Shown here piece by piece: positions 36,958-46,641 of a DNA stretch of 64,000 bases. Below the pieces are notes generated by a model, which was given only the letters and a program-made list of their open reading frames with translations, had not been told where the DNA came from and did no database searches. The position numbers and the translations under genes are program-made. This DNA comes from Bacteroidota bacterium. Lineage in GTDB: Bacteria > Bacteroidota > Bacteroidia > Chitinophagales > BACL12. The DNA lies in assembly GCA_016124275.1 (NCBI GenBank), contig WGOA01000038.1, positions 1-64,000 of the forward strand, given 5' to 3'. Within the stretch, counting starts at the first letter, position 1; the number at the start of each line of letters is the position of its first letter.

Positions 36958-38853
36958 TTGCAGGATTTTGATCGCTCCAGCATTATCGGTTTCGTCCTTT
37001 TGGGCGTGCTGATGATCGTGTACCTCAACTGGCAAAGCCGCACGAATCAGGCCCTTGTTGAGGCAGAGCAAGCCCGGATGGATTCCATTGCGGATGTGCA
37101 GTCGCGCTTGCGCCAGGACAGCTTGTTGCGCGTCAATGAGCGCGCAAATGAAGCTTTTATTACGGGCGAAGGGGCACCTGTACCCGCTACGACAGATTCG
37201 ACGGTCATCAACCAGCAACAACAGCGCCGAGCCACTCGCCTTGGCCTGTTTGCACCCCTGGTGGAAGGGCAGGAAACAGCTTACACCATTGAAGATGACC
37301 ATTTGCGGATCAGCTTCTCCAACCGGGGAGGCCGCATTACGCAGGTTGGGTTAAAGAAATACACGGACTACCTGGATCGCCCGCTGGAGTTGTTTTCAGA
37401 AGGGGAATTGACCTACCACTATTCGTTTTTCTACGAAGGCAACCGAAGAATCAACACCGATAGTCTGTTCGCGCAGGCGCTGCCGGATGCGGACGGCAAA
37501 GGAATCCGCTTCCGCTTCCAAACGGGTCCTGAGCAATGGTTTGATCAGGTGTATCGCCTTAGCGATACCGCGCATGTTCTGGATTACAAACTGGATTTTT
37601 CCAACTACCAGGAAGTCATTTCTCCCGCTCAGCCCTACCTCGAGCTTACCTGGAACGCCGACCTGAAGCGCCAGGAAGTCAACCAGAAATACGAGCGCCA
37701 GATGACCAAAGCCTATTTCCGCTATGCAGACGGGGAAACGGGCTACAAATCGCGAAATGGCAGTGAGCCTTTGGAAAGCAGGCTTTCCTGGATGAGCTAT
37801 GTGGATCAGTTTTTTAACGCCACCCTCATTGCGTCGAATGGTTTTGAACGAGGAGGTGAAGTATCCGTCAAGGCGTTCGAAGACGAGGACACCCTTCGAA
37901 CCAAAGCCATGCGCAGCCGCTTGTTTCTACAGGTGCCCCAGCAGGCTCAAAGTTCTGTGGATTTGCAATTTGTCTTTGCCCCGAACCACTACAACGGACT
38001 CAAAAAACTCGATCAGGACCTGGAGCGGGTAGTACCGGTGGGAACCAGCATTATTGGCTGGTGCAACAAGTTTGTGATCATCCCCATTTTCAACCTGCTA
38101 AACCGAAATATCGCCAATTACGGAATCATCATACTGATTTTGACGCTGCTCATCAAGGTGGCCTTCACGCCCTTAACTTACCGTTCCTATGTGAGCATGG
38201 TCAAGATGAGGTTGTTAAAGCCTGAAATGGACGCCATTAAAGAAAAGTACGGCGAGGATCAGCAGCGGATGAGCCAGGAAACCATGAAGCTCTACCAGAC
38301 AAGCGGGGTCAGTCCGCTTGGCGGTTGCCTGCCCCAATTGCTGCAGATGCCTATCCTTTTTGCCATGTACCGCTTCTTTCCCAACTCCATTGAGTTGCGG
38401 CATGAGCCGTTTTTATGGGCAACGGATTTAAGTTCGTATGATTCCATATTGGCGTTGCCTTTTACGATTCCGTTTTACGGAGCGCACGTAAGTCTCTTCA
38501 CGCTCCTGGCGGCAATTACCTCCATTGCCTACGCTCGGATGAACAGTCAAATGACGGGGGCTATGGGCGGCCAAATGGTCGTGATGCAGTACCTGTTCCC
38601 CGTGATGATGCTGTTCATTTTTAATAGTTTTTCCAGTGCCCTGACGTACTATTACCTCTTAACCAACATCATCACGTTTGGGCAACAATGGCTGATTAAA
38701 ACGTTCTTTGTAAACGAAGACGCATTGCACGCCCAAATTCAGGAGAACAAGGCCAAACCTCGAAAAAAGGGAGGCTGGCAGGAGCGTCTGGAAGCCTATA
38801 CCAAAGCGCAACAATCAAAGGTCAAGGCAGCCAAACCGGCTAAAAAGAAATGA
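36958..38853 (+). CDS. yidC: Membrane protein insertase YidC
   Basis: A 631-residue insertase for inner-membrane proteins. It has an N-terminal membrane helix (DRSSIIGFVLLGVLMIVYL), a large periplasmic beta domain (about 60-355) and the conserved five-helix core (about 360-600) with TPLTYRSYVSMVKMRLLKPEM and SPLGGCLPQLLQMPILFAMYRF. The tail is Lys-rich and ribosome-binding. No in-frame ATG precedes the first helix; the only start that keeps the helix is TTG at 36958 (giving MQDFDRSS). It overlaps the next gene by 4 nt. Confidence 0.95.
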   Translation: MQDFDRSSIIGFVLLGVLMIVYLNWQSRTNQALVEAEQARMDSIADVQSRLRQDSLLRVNERANEAFITGEGAPVPATTDSTVINQQQQRRATRLGLFAPLVEGQETAYTIEDDHLRISFSNRGGRITQVGLKKYTDYLDRPLELFSEGELTYHYSFFYEGNRRINTDSLFAQALPDADGKGIRFRFQTGPEQWFDQVYRLSDTAHVLDYKLDFSNYQEVISPAQPYLELTWNADLKRQEVNQKYERQMTKAYFRYADGETGYKSRNGSEPLESRLSWMSYVDQFFNATLIASNGFERGGEVSVKAFEDEDTLRTKAMRSRLFLQVPQQAQSSVDLQFVFAPNHYNGLKKLDQDLERVVPVGTSIIGWCNKFVIIPIFNLLNRNIANYGIIILILTLLIKVAFTPLTYRSYVSMVKMRLLKPEMDAIKEKYGEDQQRMSQETMKLYQTSGVSPLGGCLPQLLQMPILFAMYRFFPNSIELRHEPFLWATDLSSYDSILALPFTIPFYGAHVSLFTLLAAITSIAYARMNSQMTGAMGGQMVVMQYLFPVMMLFIFNSFSSALTYYYLLTNIITFGQQWLIKTFFVNEDALHAQIQENKAKPRKKGGWQERLEAYTKAQQSKVKAAKPAKKK

Positions 38854-39494
38854 GGATAACGCTTGTTTTCAGACCTTTTTTTTCAGCGGTATTTTGCCTT
38901 GCCTTTGCCTTGGCAAATCTTGCTGTGGGCTGCAAAACCACTGTTCCTTCTGATGCAGGTGTTCCTGAACCTACTGTTTTGCCAGCAGATGATGTCCAAA
39001 TGCCGGATTCCGAAACAACGGCTCCGAGCGATCCGACTCCTGCTCCTTTCCAATGGCCTTCGCAGGAAGAACAGGTCCTTTCGCTCCAAACTACCCCTTG
39101 CCTGGGCACATGCCCCGTTTACCAGCTTGAAGTTTACCGCGATGGAACCCTCCGCTACCAAGGCAGCCAGTTCACCGAACGCATCGGTACCTACCGGGGC
39201 AAGGTTGATTTGCCCAGGCTCAACGCCATTCTAAAGCAAGCAGAGGCTATGAATTTTGCCCAACTTGCAGATGTGTATCCTACAGGCAACATACGAATTA
39301 TGGATTTACCTTCCTCCATTTTATTCGTGCGCAGCGATACCTGGCAAAAACAGGTAGTCAGCAGGCGCTATGCCAATCCCGAAGTGGAAGGCGAACAGGC
39401 CATTGTGGATCAGCTAAAGGAACTGCAGGCTTCGATGGATGCGTTATTGGAAAACACCCCACTGCATTTGGTCGGGGAAGGGCGCCAGGACTAA
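38850..39494 (+). CDS. DUF6438 lipoprotein
   Basis: 214 residues. A lipoprotein signal peptide ends at the lipobox LAVGC (Cys near residue 28). A Pro/Thr/Ser-rich spacer follows to about residue 75, then a DUF6438 domain with the diagnostic TTPCLGTCPVYQLEVYRDGTLRYQG. The function is unknown. It starts inside the yidC stop (ATGA), so it is translationally coupled to the insertase. Confidence 0.85.
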   Translation: MRITLVFRPFFSAVFCLAFALANLAVGCKTTVPSDAGVPEPTVLPADDVQMPDSETTAPSDPTPAPFQWPSQEEQVLSLQTTPCLGTCPVYQLEVYRDGTLRYQGSQFTERIGTYRGKVDLPRLNAILKQAEAMNFAQLADVYPTGNIRIMDLPSSILFVRSDTWQKQVVSRRYANPEVEGEQAIVDQLKELQASMDALLENTPLHLVGEGRQD

Positions 39495-39708
39495 AGAATT
39501 CCATTCTAGAATCCTTAGCATGGGCAGATTTTGTTTTGAAGGCATTGCACCATAGAGTTGTCCACAATTTGGCACAGTAACCCACGTTTTCGTCCAAGAT
39601 TATTAACGTTGGTTGGCCTGTATGTTAAATAATGTTAACTTCAAACCAATACTGATTACTTTTAATCCCAACATTCAAGCACAAAAGATTCAAATCAAAC
39701 CTCTAATT

Positions 39709-41859
39709 ATGAAGAAAATTTCCTTGTACATCGCTGCCCTGCTGGTAACTTCAGGTGTCATGGCACAACGCGTCATGCACATTGATGATTACCGCCCTCG
39801 GCATGCGGCCATAGACCTTACTGACAATCATTTCATCAAAGGCTATGAGCCGCTGACCACGCTTGACGCCTCAGAGCGTTCAGGTGCGGTTTCTTTTGTT
39901 GAACTCGGTTCAGCATATAACATTTACACCATCCTGTTGGACGAGCAGAACCAGGTGGCCTACAACCCGGATCTGGATGCTGTGACCTTTATTCACCGCC
40001 AGAACGCGGGAACCGCCGGCGGTTCAGGGGGTATCGCTTTTGACCGCTCACTTGATGGCGGTGCAACGTGGACGGACAACTACATTATGACCCCTGATTT
40101 TAATGCAGGCTCGACACCGGTTGGCGGCAGTCGTTACCCCAGCATTGCTATTTGGAACCCTGCCGGGAATACCAATCCGGCAAACGCTTTTGCTATCGGT
40201 ACTGGTCCTACCCTTCAAGCTGGTGCAGCAGGTTGGGGTTGGATTTTTGCTACCAGTGCCCGGTTGAGCGATGGCACAACCATTGCTGAAGATTATTACC
40301 AGCAAACCCCAGGTGCAAACACCGATTTTCACCCTTACGGTCTGACGGTTAATCCAAACGGTGATATTTGGAGCATCTCCACGTATTATCCAGAGGACGT
40401 CATTAACGACTATAGCTTTTATTACATTAACAAAGGCGTCTACAATACCACGACCAGCCAGGTGGATTGGACCTTGTCCCAAACGTTTATTGATCCGGAC
40501 TATTCGATTGATCCAGCCGATGGATCCAATATTGGCGGGTTCGGTTGGAACATTGCCTTCAGCCCAGATGGCCAAACAGGGTATGCCGTGTTGCTCATTT
40601 CTGAAAACAGTTCCGTTTACATCGGCATTCAGCCAGTGGTGTACAAAACCACGAACGCGGGGAACACCTGGACACGTCTACCGGATTTTGACTTCCGCAC
40701 GCTCACCACGTTCCAGGATATCCTGATCGAAACCGCAGAAGGCGATAAGATTCCCTTCTTCACCTCTTTGGATGTTGCTGTTGATGCAAACGACAAACTC
40801 AACATTTTCAGCAATGTATTGTCCCGTTCCTCCAGCCTGGACGATCAGTACGGCTTTATCTGGACCGGCCCCGGAACAAGCAATTTGTTCCACCTCACCA
40901 CGTCAAGCGGATCGGACTGGACCTGTACGCTTGTGGATTCCATTGTCACGGAAGATGGCGCAGTTGGCGCTATTGGACACCCGACACGCACCAACATCAG
41001 TAGCAGTGCTGATGGCGAGAAAATCTTCTTTGTCTGGAATGATTCCGATGGATCCATCGTAAGCACCAACGATCTTCCCAACTTGAAGATTCGCGGCTAT
41101 GATGTCAGCAGCCAGCAATACACGTTCGTTCGCACACCTACCGCAGGTTCAGCTGTTGACGGCGTTATTTTCTTCCCTGTGGTCGCGCCTACTGTCATAG
41201 AAACGGGCGACGATTTTGATTTCGAAGTTCCCGTGGTCTTTGCCCAGCCAGGTGCCGATGACCTTTCGCCACCTACCTTTTTCTTCATCCGCGGTGCTGG
41301 TTTCAATGACGATGAATTTGGCCTGTCTGCGCCAAGTGCTACGGCTGACTTCAGCTTTGTGGTGTCAACCACTGGCTCAGGGGTTGTCAACTTTACCAAC
41401 CTGTCCATTGACGCTACCGAGTATGTCTGGGATTTTGGCGATAGCGGACCGCTCTCCGGTCTGACCAATCCAAGCAAAACCTACACTGCTTCCGGTGTGT
41501 ACAACGTTTGCCTCACGGCTAAAAACAGTGGCTCACCAGCCACCGATGACACGGAGTGCAAAGAAGTAGATGTCTTGGTTAACGGTCTCCAGGATGCCCT
41601 CCTCGCCGAAGCGCTTACGGTTTTCCCTAGCCCTACATCTGGTCAGGTGAACGTGACCATTAACGGTCAGGTTTCCGGCGAATTTACTGTTCAAGTTTAC
41701 AATTTGTTGGGTGAAGAAGTTACTGCCACCCAGCGCATTGTCGCTGGCAGCAATGCCTTGATCCAATTGGATTTGAGCGGTCTTGCCAATGGCCAATACC
41801 TGGTTAAGGTGCAGAACGCAGGCTCTGTTGCCATGCGCTCTGTTTCTGTTTCCCGATAA
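39709..41859 (+). CDS. Secreted Asp-box/PKD protein with T9SS sorting domain (copy 1)
   Basis: 716 residues. Signal peptide MKKISLYIAALLVTSGVMAQ. The main domain (about 50-560) carries Asp-box motifs (RSLDGGATWTDN; KTTNAGNTWTRL), which in known proteins lie at beta-propeller blade turns, as in sialidases and VPS10-type proteins. A PKD domain follows (TEYVWDFGDSGPLSGLTNPSKTYTASGVYNVCLTAKN), then a type A T9SS domain (VFPSPTSGQVNVTI to the end). It is a clear paralogue of the next gene. The role is unknown; no sialidase catalytic set was identified. The ATG at 39709 is chosen for the signal peptide. Confidence 0.85.
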   Translation: MKKISLYIAALLVTSGVMAQRVMHIDDYRPRHAAIDLTDNHFIKGYEPLTTLDASERSGAVSFVELGSAYNIYTILLDEQNQVAYNPDLDAVTFIHRQNAGTAGGSGGIAFDRSLDGGATWTDNYIMTPDFNAGSTPVGGSRYPSIAIWNPAGNTNPANAFAIGTGPTLQAGAAGWGWIFATSARLSDGTTIAEDYYQQTPGANTDFHPYGLTVNPNGDIWSISTYYPEDVINDYSFYYINKGVYNTTTSQVDWTLSQTFIDPDYSIDPADGSNIGGFGWNIAFSPDGQTGYAVLLISENSSVYIGIQPVVYKTTNAGNTWTRLPDFDFRTLTTFQDILIETAEGDKIPFFTSLDVAVDANDKLNIFSNVLSRSSSLDDQYGFIWTGPGTSNLFHLTTSSGSDWTCTLVDSIVTEDGAVGAIGHPTRTNISSSADGEKIFFVWNDSDGSIVSTNDLPNLKIRGYDVSSQQYTFVRTPTAGSAVDGVIFFPVVAPTVIETGDDFDFEVPVVFAQPGADDLSPPTFFFIRGAGFNDDEFGLSAPSATADFSFVVSTTGSGVVNFTNLSIDATEYVWDFGDSGPLSGLTNPSKTYTASGVYNVCLTAKNSGSPATDDTECKEVDVLVNGLQDALLAEALTVFPSPTSGQVNVTINGQVSGEFTVQVYNLLGEEVTATQRIVAGSNALIQLDLSGLANGQYLVKVQNAGSVAMRSVSVSR

Positions 41860-41891
41860 GGAGACCCTTTTCCAGTCGTTAACTCGTATTC

Positions 41892-41924
41892 AGGAGCCAC
41901 ACCATTCGGTGTGGCTCCTTTTTT
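41892..41924 (+). terminator. Rho-independent terminator after the first Asp-box gene
   Basis: A 12-bp perfect stem (41892-41903 with 41908-41919), 4-nt loop ATTC, followed by six T. It separates the two tandem paralogues into individual transcripts. Confidence 0.85.
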
Positions 41925-42084
41925 CATTATTACCCTTCATCTTTTCCTCTGATAGTTAAGGTTCGAACAGCTTTGCCTTTTCGTCACAACTTTGTCAATT
42001 AAGAATTTCTTAAGCACTCTTAACAGCGTTCTCCCTCGGATAAACCTTAGTTTTCCACTGCAGTTCAACGCAAACTTTCTTACC

Positions 42085-44280
42085 ATGTTAAAGACATTTC
42101 TATCTATATGTTGGATGGTGACCATGCTTCCTTTAGGCTTGACTGCCCAAGAAGCTTTTCTTCACAAGGCGCTCCACCACCAGGCGCTTCCATTTAATGA
42201 ACCCACACTTTCGGGATCGTTCGATGAACCTGGTCCCAGGCTATCCCCTATTCAGGAAGATTTGATCCGGGCCGGTTCAACTGGAAATTTCATTGCGATC
42301 GGTACCGCATACAACATCTTTACTATTCTGACGGAAGGCCAGAACCAGGTTAGCTGGGATGAGGAATTGGGGTCTGTGATTTTTGTGCACCGCCACAATG
42401 CCGGCACCCCTGGAGGCTCCGGAGGTTTATCGTTTGACCGATCCACCGATGGTGGCGAAACATGGACAACGAACACCGGATTTTCACCAGGTTACAATGC
42501 TGGTAGCTTTACCGGCAATCTGGGCAACCGCTACCCAAGTGCCGTTCTGTACAACCCAACAGGCAACACAAATCCAGATAACGCATATGTAGCCGCCGTA
42601 GGTCCTGCCTTAGATGCCTCGTCCCCGGATGGCAGTTGGGGGCTGGTGTTTAGAAATTCCTCGCAAGCTGAAGGTTCTAATGTCAGTGAATTCTACGGAA
42701 AAGACCCTGGCGACAGCGAATATTTTCCCTACGGCCTCAGCGAAACAGCTGATGGCAGCCTTTGGTACATTTCCACGGTCAGAAACGGTACAGGATCGGT
42801 TAGTGCTGACTCCTTAAATGGATCGAAGTTCAAATTGTGGAAAGGCACCTTCAATAGCAGCAGCAGCGAGTTTGACTGGAATCTTGTTGCTACCCTGCGA
42901 CCGGATTATTACACCTTCCTTGATGGCGGCTTCTTGAACAGATACAATACATTTACCTACAATTTGGCTTTCTCCCCGGATGGACAAACCGGATACGCCG
43001 TTATCATCGGAGGACTTTCTTCCGGAGTCACTACAGGACTCTCGCCCAAACCGATTGTATTCAAATCGACAGACGCTGGCAACAGCTGGAATCCGCTTCC
43101 CGATTTTGATTTCGCAACCTTGCCGGCCATGTCGGATTTCCTTATCGGAGCCAATCAGGGGGAGGGCCCGATTTTACCATACTTTACCACTTTAGATGCT
43201 ACCGTTGACGAGGAAGGAAGTTTGCATCTGGTCAGCGAGGTGAACAGCAGGTTTACCGCCAGTACAGACCCCGATTCCTTGTATTTTATCTACTTGGCAA
43301 ATGTCCAGCCTGTCAGTTGCATATACCACCTGATCACTTCTAATGGTAGCGACTGGACAGCGAGCGTAATCGATACGGTTCGGATGGTTGACGGTGCCCT
43401 GCTCAATCCTGGTTCTACAGACCTTTCGGTCGGTCCAAATCCCCAAATCAGCCGCAGTGTTGATGGTTCCAAAATCTTTTTTACCTGGGCCGCTTCTGAC
43501 ATCAGCATCCTGACAACCAATGATTTGCCCAATTTACTTGGAAGGGGCTACAACATTTCATCAGAAGAATATACATTCATTTCAAATTTTACAGAAGGGA
43601 CGGGGTTTGATGGCGTTGCATTCTTTCCAACCATGGCCCCAACGGTAATTTCAAGTGGCAGCGAGTTTGACTACGAGCTGCCAGTTGTATTCGCCATCCC
43701 GGGGGCCGATGCAGCTTCGACTGCCCAGTTTGTCTATGCCAATGGCATAGGTTTTAACGAAGCAGATTTCGGAGCGCTTGCGCCGGCACCAACTGCCGGA
43801 TTTACCTGGTCTTACATCGGATATGGCGGTAGCGTTAGCTTTTCCAATACCTCAATCAATGCTTCGTCTTACGTTTGGGATTTCGGCGATGGACTGCCAC
43901 TTAGCAGCCTGACTAACCCATCGCACCTGTTTCCGGAGAGTGGCGTGTTCAACGTTTGCTTGACCGCTAACAATGCAGGCGGATCCAATACGTTTTGCCA
44001 GGATGTTGATGTGGTCAATGTTGGACTTGGCGATGCATCGCTAACCAGCAGCTTACAGCTTGCGCCAAATCCCACTTCAGATTTGCTTCTGGTCAGTCTT
44101 GACGGAACAAATGAAGTCACCGTTCAAGTGTACGATGTCTCTGGGAGGCTTGTTCTGCCCATGCAATCCTTCCGAAGCCAAACAGCACTCGACCTATCCT
44201 CACTCCCAGCGGGAACGTATCAGGTTATGGTCAAAGAAGGGGAGCGGATTGCCACCCGGTCGATCCGTGTTGTGCGCTAA
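42085..44280 (+). CDS. Secreted Asp-box/PKD protein with T9SS sorting domain (copy 2)
   Basis: 731 residues, collinear with the preceding gene: AYNIFTILTEGQNQVSW, VHRHNAGTPGGSGGLSFDRSTDGGETW, FKSTDAGNSWNPLPDFDF, a PKD domain (SYVWDFGDGLPLSSLTNPSHLF) and a T9SS domain (LAPNPTSDLLLVSL to the end). The signal peptide is MLKTFLSICWMVTMLPLGLTAQ. The two proteins share order and spacing of all domains but many residues differ, so the duplication is not recent. A terminator lies before and after it. The function is unknown. Confidence 0.85.
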   Translation: MLKTFLSICWMVTMLPLGLTAQEAFLHKALHHQALPFNEPTLSGSFDEPGPRLSPIQEDLIRAGSTGNFIAIGTAYNIFTILTEGQNQVSWDEELGSVIFVHRHNAGTPGGSGGLSFDRSTDGGETWTTNTGFSPGYNAGSFTGNLGNRYPSAVLYNPTGNTNPDNAYVAAVGPALDASSPDGSWGLVFRNSSQAEGSNVSEFYGKDPGDSEYFPYGLSETADGSLWYISTVRNGTGSVSADSLNGSKFKLWKGTFNSSSSEFDWNLVATLRPDYYTFLDGGFLNRYNTFTYNLAFSPDGQTGYAVIIGGLSSGVTTGLSPKPIVFKSTDAGNSWNPLPDFDFATLPAMSDFLIGANQGEGPILPYFTTLDATVDEEGSLHLVSEVNSRFTASTDPDSLYFIYLANVQPVSCIYHLITSNGSDWTASVIDTVRMVDGALLNPGSTDLSVGPNPQISRSVDGSKIFFTWAASDISILTTNDLPNLLGRGYNISSEEYTFISNFTEGTGFDGVAFFPTMAPTVISSGSEFDYELPVVFAIPGADAASTAQFVYANGIGFNEADFGALAPAPTAGFTWSYIGYGGSVSFSNTSINASSYVWDFGDGLPLSSLTNPSHLFPESGVFNVCLTANNAGGSNTFCQDVDVVNVGLGDASLTSSLQLAPNPTSDLLLVSLDGTNEVTVQVYDVSGRLVLPMQSFRSQTALDLSSLPAGTYQVMVKEGERIATRSIRVVR

Positions 44281-44323
44281 AGGAAGCGCTTTCCTTCCTT
44301 TATAAAAGTTATCCACTCCACAT

Positions 44324-44356
44324 AAAGCCGGCTTCCAGTTTCTGGGGCCGGCTTTT
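44324..44356 (+). terminator. Likely terminator after the second Asp-box gene
   Basis: A 9-bp stem (AAAGCCGGC at 44324-44332 with GCCGGCTTT at 44347-44355) with further pairing in the loop (CAG/CTG), followed by only a short T run. It lies between the T9SS gene and comEC. Confidence 0.6.
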
Positions 44357-44386
44357 GCATGGGCGTAGTTTGGCGGTTAGTCTGCT

Positions 44387-46552
44387 ATGCAACGCTCCAC
44401 ACCTTCTGCTGCCAATTCGCAAAACACGGGTTGGCTTCGCGCGACACCCATGCTCCGGGTGCTCGTCCCTTTTGTTGTTGGATTAGCTGCTTGTCCGTTC
44501 ATCGCTGAGCATGACTATCCGGCAACTGCTTTCTCCTGGATAGCAGTGATCCTCTTTGCAGCTGGCACCAGGTGCGCTCCGCTTGTCAGGGCTTACCGAT
44601 TGCGCTGGTGGAGCGGACTATTGGCCGGTGTAGCCTGTTTGTCGTTGGGCATTGATGCGGGGATGCGGGAGCAATCCCTGCAAACCGATAGCTATGGTGC
44701 ATGGAATGCCGGTACGGAGGGCATCTTTTTGGTGCGGACGCTGCAAGCGCCCAACTTCTCAGGTAACAGCTCAGCTTGGGCCAGCGTCCAAGCTTGCATC
44801 CTGGTACAAGGCCCTTCGCCCGAAATTGATGGGAGCCGGAAGAATTTGCTGAACGGGCAAAAAATTGCCCTGAACATCAAAGGAATAGTGGCGCTACCTC
44901 CAGGCAGTTTGCTCCTCTGCGCACTTTCCGCAGAGAGACCCCCGGGAGCAATCCATCCGGTAGACTTCAATCAACGCGCCTATTTGGCCAGCCAGTCTGT
45001 GTATTGGCAGGCCCGAATGGACAGCAGCCAATACCGGATATTGGAGCAGGGGCACGGACTTCGCAGCGCAATAGAACGATTGCGGGGGCATAGCCTTGCA
45101 GCGCTGGAACGTTCTGTTTCGGATGCTCAAGCCGGAGCCGTGCTTTCTGCACTAAGCCTTGGTTGGAAAGAAGAACTGGATCGTGAAAGTCTGCTCGCAT
45201 TTTCAAAAGCCGGGACCTTGCACATTCTGGCCGTTTCAGGCATGCACGTGGGCTTGGTTTATGTGTTGCTCCAAAAGATCATCAGCGCACTGCTTATGCA
45301 TGTACGAAAACCCCTCTTGAAACGATGGGGCGAAGGACTTTTTGCTCTGGGTGGAGTGTGGTCATTCGTCTTACTCAGCGGTGCCCCTCCTTCAGCGATG
45401 CGTGCAGGACTGCTGTTCAGTCTCATGGCGCTGAGTCGGCTGGTTCACCGGAAGGGCGGAGGAAAGAACGCCTGGGCGAGCACCGCGTTATTGCTTCTGC
45501 TGGTGCAACCCTCCCTCTTGTATTCTGTTGGATTTCAACTCTCCTTTTCTGCGGTGGCCGGTATCCTTTGGACCTATCCCTGGTTCCGAAAGCGATTGGC
45601 TTTGAATGGTTGGTTGGGCAAGCATTTAGGAGATCTCGTAGCGCTTTCGCTTGCGGCTCAGCTTGGCTGTCTGTCTTTGTCCTGGTACTACTTTGGGCAG
45701 TTCCCGGTTTACTTTCTTTTGGGCAATCTGGTTGGCGTTCCTTTGGTGGGCTTCTTCCTGCTTTGCTCAGCCACACTCATCGTCCTGCCAGCTTGCTTCA
45801 TAACAGAAGCGTTAGGCCAAGTACTTTCCTCCTTCGTGCACGGGTGGATGGATGCCATGGAGCGTGTAGGCAACCTGCCAGGTGCCTTGTTGACGTTACC
45901 CCAACTTCCGGCGTTGGCGGCTCTGGCCATATTTCTCAGCATGCTTTGGTGGTTTAGCGATAGTCTGGACGGGAGGAAAACTCGATTGCACGTAAGAGGG
46001 GCTTCGCTGTTGCTCCTGGTAGCCGTGGTTTGGATGGCTTACCGGACAGAACAGCGAAACCGCGGCCAATGGCTTGTAGCCTCTTGCAGGGCGGATCAAT
46101 GCCGCCTTGAAGTTGTTGCCGGAGGCAAAGTTTTACCCGTGCTCGGACAAACCGGGCCGCCATCTAAAGCGGCCCGTTGGCGCGGAGCCAAGGTGCCTGC
46201 GTTCAATCAGGACCAAGCGCAAACTCGGGCCCCGGTCGTGTTTTACGGGCATCCGGAGCACGGACTATTGCCGTTGAAAATAGGACATTGCCCTATACAA
46301 CAGTATACGGGTCAGAACGAGCAGGCCTTTCCTGATAAAGGGATTGTGCTGGTGCAAGATGGTTGGCCACAGACATTCAAGAACCACTCAATACAACAAG
46401 ATTCCATATGGTATGGAGAATCTGTCCAACAAATCCTGCTTTCTCCTACCCTGACTAAACGCCAACGGCAGGTATGGCTAACGTGGAGCCGAACCTGCTC
46501 AGTGCCTTGTGAGGCACTGCCCCGATACGGCAGCCGGGAATGGCCCTTCTGA
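44387..46552 (+). CDS. comEC: ComEC/Rec2-family DNA uptake membrane protein
   Basis: A 721-residue polytopic membrane protein. Two N-terminal helices and a DUF4131 region precede the competence domain with the hallmark LHILAVSGMHVGLVY (about 278-292) and six or more helices (about 285-540). ComEC forms the inner-membrane channel for single-stranded DNA in natural transformation. The C-terminal part (about 545-721) does not show the metallo-beta-lactamase HxHxDH motif of the longer B. subtilis form, so this is a short form. No other competence genes are in view. Confidence 0.88.
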   Translation: MQRSTPSAANSQNTGWLRATPMLRVLVPFVVGLAACPFIAEHDYPATAFSWIAVILFAAGTRCAPLVRAYRLRWWSGLLAGVACLSLGIDAGMREQSLQTDSYGAWNAGTEGIFLVRTLQAPNFSGNSSAWASVQACILVQGPSPEIDGSRKNLLNGQKIALNIKGIVALPPGSLLLCALSAERPPGAIHPVDFNQRAYLASQSVYWQARMDSSQYRILEQGHGLRSAIERLRGHSLAALERSVSDAQAGAVLSALSLGWKEELDRESLLAFSKAGTLHILAVSGMHVGLVYVLLQKIISALLMHVRKPLLKRWGEGLFALGGVWSFVLLSGAPPSAMRAGLLFSLMALSRLVHRKGGGKNAWASTALLLLLVQPSLLYSVGFQLSFSAVAGILWTYPWFRKRLALNGWLGKHLGDLVALSLAAQLGCLSLSWYYFGQFPVYFLLGNLVGVPLVGFFLLCSATLIVLPACFITEALGQVLSSFVHGWMDAMERVGNLPGALLTLPQLPALAALAIFLSMLWWFSDSLDGRKTRLHVRGASLLLLVAVVWMAYRTEQRNRGQWLVASCRADQCRLEVVAGGKVLPVLGQTGPPSKAARWRGAKVPAFNQDQAQTRAPVVFYGHPEHGLLPLKIGHCPIQQYTGQNEQAFPDKGIVLVQDGWPQTFKNHSIQQDSIWYGESVQQILLSPTLTKRQRQVWLTWSRTCSVPCEALPRYGSREWPF

Positions 46553-46641
46553 CCCATGTCAAAACGCCTTGGTTAACATCCGTTAAATCCATCCACGGAA
46601 GCCTTCGTCTGAAGTAACTTGCAAGCTTAAATGTACTCGCC

